Shown: piece by piece, positions 56,609 through 64,000 of the stretch
Numbering within the stretch: the stretch's first letter is position 1
Layout of the letters: every line of letters begins with the position of its first letter
Notes under the pieces: model-generated
Databases searched by the model: none
What the model saw: only the letters and a program-made list of their open reading frames with translations
Told to the model about the DNA's origin: nothing
NCBI GenBank assembly: GCA_002886105.1
Contig: CP025776.1
Span: forward strand, 1,116,001 to 1,180,000
Length of the DNA: 64,000 bases
Origin: Enterobacter sp. EA-1
Lineage (GTDB): Bacteria; Pseudomonadota; Gammaproteobacteria; Enterobacterales; Enterobacteriaceae
Direction: 5' to 3'
Program-made: the position numbers and the translations under genes

Positions 56609-58022
56609 TTATTCTACCATGCAAGAACGTAACGACCAGTAGTGCGCCCGCACTTCTGCGCGACCGGCCAGCGTTAACTGCGCCGGATGCTGCGGGAAGT
56701 AGCGGCTACTCATCACCCCTTCGCCATCATTGATAAAAAATCTCTACGCTGGAGTGATCGCAGAGGATCTGCAATTTCCGCGCCTGACCGCACCAGTAGC
56801 GGTAGAGCCATTCACCTGTTTCGAGGCTGCGACGGGCAAGACGCAGTTCGTCGTTTTGCCATTCCGGGATCAGCGTATCGGCAAAATTCAGCGTGACCTC
56901 AGCGTCGCACTCCAGCACCAGTTCAAGACGTTGCGCGTCCAGCGCTGGCATGCGTTCGGCTTCGCCGTGGTAAGTCTGCTCTTCACCGCGCAGCGCCTGC
57001 AACTCAACAATCGGTTGTTGATACAGTTTGCCATCACGGGAGGTCAGTTCGCGCAAGCAGGTCATCTGGTGGATCCAGCCGTTGGCGACGGTTGGCTGGC
57101 GCATCTCTTCGCCATCCGGCACCCCCATCCAGCCAACCAGCAGACGACGCCCGTCGGCGGTTTGCGTGGTTTGCGGGGCGTAAAATTCAAACCCGGCATC
57201 CAGTTCGCAGAAATCGCCGTGTTGATAACGGGCATTCGTGTAGTCCAGTTGACCATTCAGATACGCGCTTGGGTAGGTGTTGAGATAGCGCTTCTCTTCC
57301 CGCGCGATACCCTGCGGGCAGCAAATCAGGTACGTACTGCCGCCGAGAGTAAACATGTCCGGGCATTCCCACATATAGCCCGCCGCACCGAGACCTCCGA
57401 GGCCGCTGCCGGCTATTTCGCCCAGTTTTGCCAGTTCCACAGGTTTTCGGAACGCAACAACAACACTTTGCCCTGCAATTGCAGATCTTGCGCGCCCAAC
57501 ACCATGTACCAGTACTCGCCATGCCGCCAGACTTTCGGGTCGCGCACATGGCCGGTGTAGCCGTGCGGTAACGGGATCGCCGGGCCGAGTTTGTCGAAAC
57601 CGCCTTCGCTGTTTTGCACCGCCAGACACTGCCGGGGGCGGTACGCGTGCCGTCATCGAACTTCACGTTGCCGGTGTAGCAGAGCGTCAGCACGCCGTCG
57701 TTATCAACGGCGCTGCCGGAGTAGCAACCGCTGCGGTCATACTCCTGATCGGGCAACAGCGCGACAGGCTCATGTTGCCAGTGCAGCAAATCGTCGGAGC
57801 TCCAGTGCGCCCAGCCCTTATGCAGATGCTGGCAGCCCAGTCCGTTCCACTGATAGAACAGGTGGTAGCGCCCGGCAAAATGGATAAAACCGTTTGGATC
57901 GTTGAGCAGCCCGGTGGTCGGCGCGAGGTGCCAGCCGAGGGTAGTGGCTGTCTTTTTAGCGCTTTGGGCTGGTTTTTCATGACTGCCTGCAATAATGCAG
58001 GCAGCAGGTTTGTTAACGCCAT
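56609..58022 (-). CDS. scrB: Sucrose-6-phosphate hydrolase ScrB
   Basis: GH32 invertase cleaving sucrose 6-phosphate to glucose 6-phosphate and fructose. Nucleophile in TTGLLNDPNGFIHFAGRYHL, then YTGHVRDPKVW (RDP motif) and MWECPDMF (acid/base EC motif). Starts MALTNLLPALLQAVMKNQPK. Frame breaks lie near 57945, 57620, 57430, 56742 and 56650. About 470 residues ending SLRSCMVE. Its ATG overlaps the scrA stop (TAATG). The one-piece open frame joining scrA and scrB is an indel artefact. Confidence 0.95.
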
Positions 58023-59392
58023 TATTCAGAGTCCGTTTTGTATTTCCCAGCAGGTACGAGATAACAAAGGCGGCGCCGAACGCGATAACCATGCCAATGG
58101 CGTAATTGAGCAGCGAGCTTGCCTGCACAATCGCCATTCCCGGGATGCCGGTCAGACCCACTGCGGTCATATAGACATGCACCGACACCACCCATGCGCC
58201 ACCGATAGCCCCGCCGATAAGCGCGGCGATAAACGGTTTTACAAAGCGCAGGTTGATACCGAAAATCGCCGCTTCCGTAATCCCCAGCAACGCCGAGAAC
58301 GCCGACGGCAGCGTGATCGCTTTAATCTTCGCGTCTTTGGTTTTAAACCAGACCGCCAGACACGCGCCGCCCTGCGCGACGTTCGCCATTGCCCAGATCG
58401 GCAGCAGGAAGTTTACACCGATTGACGGATTACCCAGCAGCCCCGCCTCAATGGCATGGAAACTGTGGTGCACGCCGGTGATGACAATCACGGAATACAA
58501 CCCACCAAACAGCAATCCGGCCAGCCATCCTGCATGGGTAATAAGCGTGCTGAGCACAAAGGAGATGCCGTCGCCCAGCGCGCGCCCTGCCGGGCCGATG
58601 ATCAGCATAGCGATAAAACCGGAGATGATCACCGTCAGGAACGGCGTCAGGATCAGATCCAGCGCATCCGGGATCACGCGGCGCAGTTGTTTCTCCAGCG
58701 CACTCATAAACCACACCGCCAGCAGTACCGGGAAGACCGTGCCCTCGGTAGCCGATCATCGCCACTTCAATGCCGAAGAAGTTCATGGTGTGGAAACCTG
58801 CGGCCACGCCCCGGTGCATTGGTCAGCGCCGGGTGAGTCAGAATGCCGCCGAGGGTTGCGCCGAGATAGGGGTTACCGCCAAACTCGCGGGCGGCGGTAA
58901 AACCAATCAGGATCGGCAGAATGATAAACGCCGCCGAACTGAACATGTCGAGCATGATATAGAGCGCGTTGTCGGCATTGACCCAACCGTAGGTTTTCAC
59001 CATACCCAGCAGGCCCATTAACAGACCCGAGGCGACAATCGCCGGAATAATCGGCACGAAAATATTCGACAGCAAACGGGCGATACGCTGGAACGGGTTC
59101 AGCTTACGCGCGGCAATATCAGCGGCTTCGGACTTACTGGTTTCGCTGATCCCCGCTTCGGCGATAAACGCCGCGTAGACTTTGTTCACCACTCCGGTGC
59201 CAAAGATAATCTGTAGCTGTCCGGCGTTGCGAAAACAGCCTTTCACCCCGTCGACCTTACCGATGGCGGCGGTATCGGCTTTGGCGTCTTCCACCAGTGA
59301 CGCAGGCGAGTGGCGCAGTGCGCGGCGCTGGCAATGTTGTCCTTGCCTCCCAGTAACGGCAGTAGCGACCGGGAAATTTCTGCAAAATCCAT
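58022..59392 (-). CDS. scrA: Sucrose PTS EIIBC component ScrA
   Basis: Phosphorylating sucrose permease. The N-terminal EIIB domain has the phospho-Cys in SAAHCATRLRLVLVEDA. EIIC follows with IARLLSNIFVPIIPAIVASG, FGGNPYLGATLGGILTHPAL and GLLGNPSIGVNFLLPIWAMA. The C-terminus should read LKYKTDSE before TAA at 58022-58024. Frame breaks lie near 59325, 58812 (NAWGVAAGFHTMNFFG expected; CCTGG read as CACCGG), 58755 and 58040. About 456 residues. It relies on the glucose EIIA of the host. Confidence 0.95.
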
Positions 59393-59446
59393 AAAACCTC
59401 TGTCTTATCGTTTTGTGGGATCAACTGGCAAGATGTGGCAGACCGA

Positions 59447-60951
<1,505 letters not shown>

Positions 60952-60998
60952 CGTTTTGCATCCCTAAGGAAGAGCCATCATCACAAAAGTTATTTTTG

Positions 60999-61072
60999 CT
61001 AAACCGGTTTAGTTGTTGAATCATAATCACGCCCAATTTATCAGCGCAATGAAATTTGCTAAACCGGTTTAG
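60999..61072. promoter_or_regulatory. Two ScrR operators before scrY
   Basis: The perfect palindrome CTAAACCGGTTTAG occurs at 60999-61012 and again at 61059-61072, 60 bases apart, between scrK and scrY. It fits LacI-family operators and the known separate control of scrY in Klebsiella. Two sites in phase could allow looping. Confidence 0.85.
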
Positions 61073-61118
61073 TGAATGTGAGACGGCTCGCAAAACGAAG
61101 CGGTAATCCCACTCAAAA

Positions 61119-62040
61119 TCAGGCGATATGATCCTCGCTGGTGGCGATAGGGCAGAGCGGTCATTGCCCCTTTGCGGTGGTCGCCAGCGCGCCGCAGATT
61201 TGCGCGCTCGCCGGGGCGTGCTGCCAGCGCCGGTTCGTTGTCCGGCAGGCCATGCTCCGCCAGACCCCACAGTAAACCGGCGACAAATGCGTCCCCTGCG
61301 CCGGTGGTGTCGACACTCACTACTGGCAGTGTGGGGTAGTGGTAAAGCGTGCCGCTGTGCCAGGGCTTGCACCCCGCTTTGCCTGGGTGACCAGTAATAA
61401 GCTGATGGCATAGCGCTCCGCCAGCGCCTGCATGCTGGCACCGATGTGCGGCGAGCCGCTGATAAACGCCAGCTCCTCTTCCGAGAGTTTCACCACATCC
61501 GCCAGCGTTAGCGCCCGGCGTAAACACTGACGCAGTTGTTCGTCGTCAGCCCACGGTCAGGACGAATGTTGGGATCAACGCTGACAAACCCGCCCGCCGC
61601 GCGGATGTTCTGCATGGCGGTAAACGCAGCGCTACGCGACGGTTCGGCCGCCAGCGCGATAGAACAGCAGTGCAGCCACTCTCCGCATTGAAATTCAGGT
61701 AAATCTTCACTGGTCAGAAACAGATCGGCGCTGGGTCGCACCATAAAGGTAAAGGAGCGCTCACCGTCATCGTCCAGCGCCACCACCACCGTTGAGGTGC
61801 GCTGCGCCGGGTCGGCAGCCATAAACGCGGTGTCGACCTGTTCATGCGCCAGCGTTTGCTGCATAAAACGGCCAAACGGATCGTCCCCCACGCGGCCAAT
61901 AAAGCCGCTATTCCCTGTAACCGGGCAATTCCCACTGCCACATTCGCTGGCGCACCGCCGGGACATTGCATCAGGCGTCCCGGCCCGTCCGGCAGCAGAT
62001 CTACGACGGCGTCGCCCAGACACCAGACTCGAGCTGACAT
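61119..62040 (-). CDS. scrK: Fructokinase ScrK
   Basis: PfkB/ribokinase-family ATP-dependent fructokinase for the fructose released by ScrB. N-terminus VWCLGDAVVDLLPDGPGRLM and CPGGAPANVAVGIARL; C-terminal signature VDTTGAGDAFVAGLLWGLAE with the catalytic Asp. Frame breaks lie near 61910, 61545, 61385 and 61195. The 3' end is uncertain: TGA at 61119-61121 gives the usual ~306 residues and leaves the ScrR operators free, whereas the uncorrected frame runs to 61069. Confidence 0.92.
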
Positions 62041-62075
62041 GCTATTCTCCCGCTAAAAATATCGCTAAAATTTAA

Positions 62076-62089
62076 CTAAACCGTTTTAG
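62076..62089. promoter_or_regulatory. ScrR operator before scrK
   Basis: CTAAACCGTTTTAG, a one-step variant of the perfect palindrome found before scrY, 36 bases upstream of scrK. A further half-site CTAAAA lies at 62065-62070. Confidence 0.75.
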
Positions 62090-62175
62090 CAAATCAATGT
62101 CGTTCTCGGATTTCTGCGTAACATCTTTAAGCTGTCATCTTTTTCTGCATGCTGGAGCGTCTATTTATCAACCAG

Positions 62176-62858
62176 ATGGATGCATATGTCGCAACCGCTT
62201 TTGTTTTCGATCTCGATAACACCTTGATCCACGGCGACAGCAGCACGCTCTGGAGCCGCTACCGGTGCGTGAAGGCTTTGCCAGCAACCCGGACTATCTG
62301 CTGCATGAAGAGCGCATGATGCTGGATTACGCGCGCGGTGAAATGGATCTACATGCATATGTGGCGCTGACTCTGTCGCCATTGACGGATATTCCGATAG
62401 CGCTGGTGGACCGCATGGTTGCGCTGTGCGTTGAAAAGAGATCGTGCCGCGCATCTACCCGCAGGCGCTGGCATTGATTAACCGCTTACGGGCGCAGCAA
62501 CAGCCGATGCTGATTATCTCGGCATCGGTGGGGTTACTGGTGAAGGCTATCGCCCCGGTGCTAGGCATTGAGCACGCCATTGGCGTTGAGGTGAAAACCG
62601 ATAACGGGCGCTATACCGGCGTTATTGACGGGACGCCAAGTTACCAGCAGGGAAAAATCACCTGCCTCGGAGAACTTCCTCGCCCGTCACCCGCAGTATG
62701 ACGGGCCGCTGACGTTTTACACCGATTCGATTAACGATCTGCCGCTGTGTGAGCGTGCTGACCACGTTTACCTCTGGTGAACCCGTGCCAGAAGCTGGCA
62801 GCGCACGGCGCGCCTGCGCCGCTGGCCGGTGCTCAACTGGCAACTTACTCAGGCGTAA
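62176..62858 (+). CDS. HAD-IB phosphatase (SerB-like)
   Basis: HAD-family hydrolase. Motif I is ATAFVFDLDNTLIHGDSS with the DxD nucleophile; motif II MLIISASVG; motif III Lys in SYQQGKI; motif IV FYTDSINDLPLCERAD. The helical cap includes FASNPDYLLHEERMMLDYA. Frame breaks lie near 62255, 62437, 62670 and 62775; the tail reads PLAVLNWQLTQA. About 227 residues. The DLDNT.I..DSS form is that of the HAD-IB subfamily (phosphoserine phosphatase-like). It is convergent with phnE (14-base overlap of ends) and divergent from scrK. Substrate unknown; the start codon has no clear RBS. Confidence 0.82.
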
Positions 62859-63722
62859 ACAGCGGCACCGGTTTGCCGGTGATATAGCGTCGGCGCAGCC
62901 GTGCCGACGCGGTATCCATCAGCATCACCACCGCCACTGTGATCAGGGTGATAAACATCACCACATCCCAGTTCCACAACCGCATGTTCTCAGCATAAAT
63001 CAGACCAATGCCGCCCGCGCCAACAAACCCCAGCACGGCGGCCGAACGGGTGTTGGATTCGATCTGATAAAGGCTAAGGGCAAGAAATGTCGGGAAGGAC
63101 TGAGTAAAGGTGCTGAAGCGGTGTTTTGCAAACCGCCTGCACCTACCGCTGTTAAGCCGCGACCGGGTGAGCGATCCACGGCTTCATGGCTTTCTGCATA
63201 CAGACGCCCGAGCAACCCGGTGTCCTGCATAATGATCGCCAGTACCCCGGCAAGCGGTCCCAGCCCGACGGCGCGCACGAAAATCAGCCCCAGATCGCCA
63301 TATCAATACCGCGCAGGATGTCGAACACGCGGCGCATAAAAAAGGCGATTGCCCCGGTAATCCCGCCTTTCATGATGTTGCGCGCCGCAAGGAACGACAG
63401 CAGCAGAGCAAACACTGTTGCGGTGAGGGTTCCGGCGAAGACAATCGCCAGCGTGATGCCGATCTGCGTAAAGTAGTAGCCAAATGGCCAGTTAAGGAAG
63501 TCGTGCCAGACGAACATCCGCAGAATATAGCGTCCTATCTGCTGGAGGCCGCTGAGCGCCTGATCGACAGGAATGCCAAACTGCATAAAAACCAGCCGTA
63601 ATAGAGCAGAACGGCCGCGATAAGCCCAAGACGGCGCAGATAGCGACCCTGCGCCCTCGGAACAGATTTTTGTTCAGCTTGCGGCTTAATGCGACATTCG
63701 GAACGGTTTGCACTCGGGTCAT
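62845..63722 (-). CDS. phnE: Phosphonate ABC transporter permease PhnE (downstream copy)
   Basis: Membrane permease of a PhnCDE-type phosphonate/phosphate-ester importer. Blocks: GRYLRRLGLIAAVLLYYGWF, MQFGIPVDQALSGLQQIGRY, FAGTLTATVFALLLSFLAAR and AAVLGFVGAGGIGLIYAENM (conserved permease loop); ends PVPLFTPE. Frame breaks lie near 63652 (predicted CCAGG read as CCGAGGG), 63590, 63300 and 63110. About 292 residues. ATGA overlap with the second permease gene upstream. Confidence 0.88.
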
Positions 63723-64000
63723 TTTTTCCCCTCCAGCACCCACTGGCGCAAGCGCCCGGAGAGCGTATCGAGCAGCGACACCACAATGATAATGAGCAGC
63801 AGCGTAATGCTGACCTGATCGTAACGGTCAAGTTTGATGTTGGTCATCAGCTCCTCGGCCGATGCCGCCTGCGCCGACCAGACCGAGAATGGTGGAGGAG
63901 CGGAAGTTGATCTCCGGTGCGCATAAAGCCATAAGAGAGAAAAAATCGGTTTCACCTGCGGCCACAGGGCAAAGCGGATGCGCTGCAAATGCGTTGCGCC
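63719..64000 (-). CDS. phnE: Phosphonate ABC transporter permease PhnE (upstream copy, partial)
   Basis: C-terminal ~95 residues of a second PhnE-type permease; the gene continues beyond the window. Reads HLQRIRFALWPQVKPIF, then (corrected) FRSSTILGLVGAGGIGEELM, SITLLLIIIVVSLLDTLSGR and ends WVLEGKK. Frame breaks lie near 63960, 63910 and 63860. Two phnE genes in tandem suggest a heterodimeric permease; phnC and phnD are expected further along. Confidence 0.85.
   Translation of the reverse strand, partial: GATHLQRIRFALWPQVKPIFSLLWLYAHRRSTSAPPPFSVWSAQAASAEELMTNIKLDRYDQVSITLLLIIIVVSLLDTLSGRLRQWVLEGKK

Noticed and set aside
57187-58716. A single ORF fusing sucrose permease ScrA with hydrolase ScrB
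   Set aside because: An indel near 58040 hides the scrA stop; the scrA C-terminus LKYKTDSE and the scrB start MALTNLL are both recoverable with a TAATG junction.

Overview
The window comes from an enteric gammaproteobacterium (Enterobacteriaceae). Its backbone order (norWVR, gutQ-srl, mltB, pncC-recA-recX-alaS-csrA, serV-argVYZQ, yqaBA-gshA-luxS, emrBAR-ygaHZ, proXWV, nrdFEIH, ygaM-ygaC-alaE, ygaPV) is that of the E. coli recA region. The chromosomal scrKYABR sucrose operon, twin phnE genes, a zinc-type ABC transporter and a Cys-type formate dehydrogenase point to the Klebsiella/Enterobacter/Kosakonia side rather than Escherichia.

Layout. 1-4185: 3' part of a formate dehydrogenase H gene with Cys at the selenocysteine position, then hypF. 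4130-8427: nitric-oxide detoxification, norVW divergent from norR, with three NorR sites and a sigma-54 promoter. 8424-13381: glucitol (srl/gut) operon. 13656-14741: mltB. 14831-17394: a Zur-box-led metal ABC transporter operon with a 36-residue membrane ORF in front. 17589-23003: pncC, LexA-controlled recA, recX, alaS, csrA. 23342-24069: one tRNA-Ser and four tRNA-Arg genes with an rtT-like element. 24216-27509: yqaB, yqaA, gshA, luxS. 27718-33569: emrBAR, ygaHZ and an MFS gene. 33909-37241: proU osmoprotectant transporter. 37629-41369: nrdHIEF behind two NrdR boxes. 41637-50363: small stress/membrane genes, an unrecognised gene, a chemoreceptor, dcm, ygaVP and an OxyR-like LysR regulator. 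51254-53902: a glucarate-dehydratase-like enzyme with its transporter. 54313-55570: a secreted hydrolase. 55575-62040: scr operon. 62176-64000: a HAD phosphatase convergent with two phosphonate permease genes.

The sequence carries many small indels. Almost every long gene, including recA, alaS, csrA, gshA and nrdE, is split into frames that together give a normal full-length protein. I read these as base-calling errors, not pseudogenes, and I give full-gene coordinates spanning the breaks. The errors fall into two classes: homopolymer length errors, and errors at places where protein homology predicts CCWGG. CCWGG is the Dcm methylation site, and a dcm gene lies at 46826-48246. The errors therefore look like a footprint of Dcm methylation in the sequenced strain, as expected from nanopore data. 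Odd single residues next to such sites should not be trusted.

Homology statements rest on my memory of E. coli and Klebsiella proteins; no search was run.
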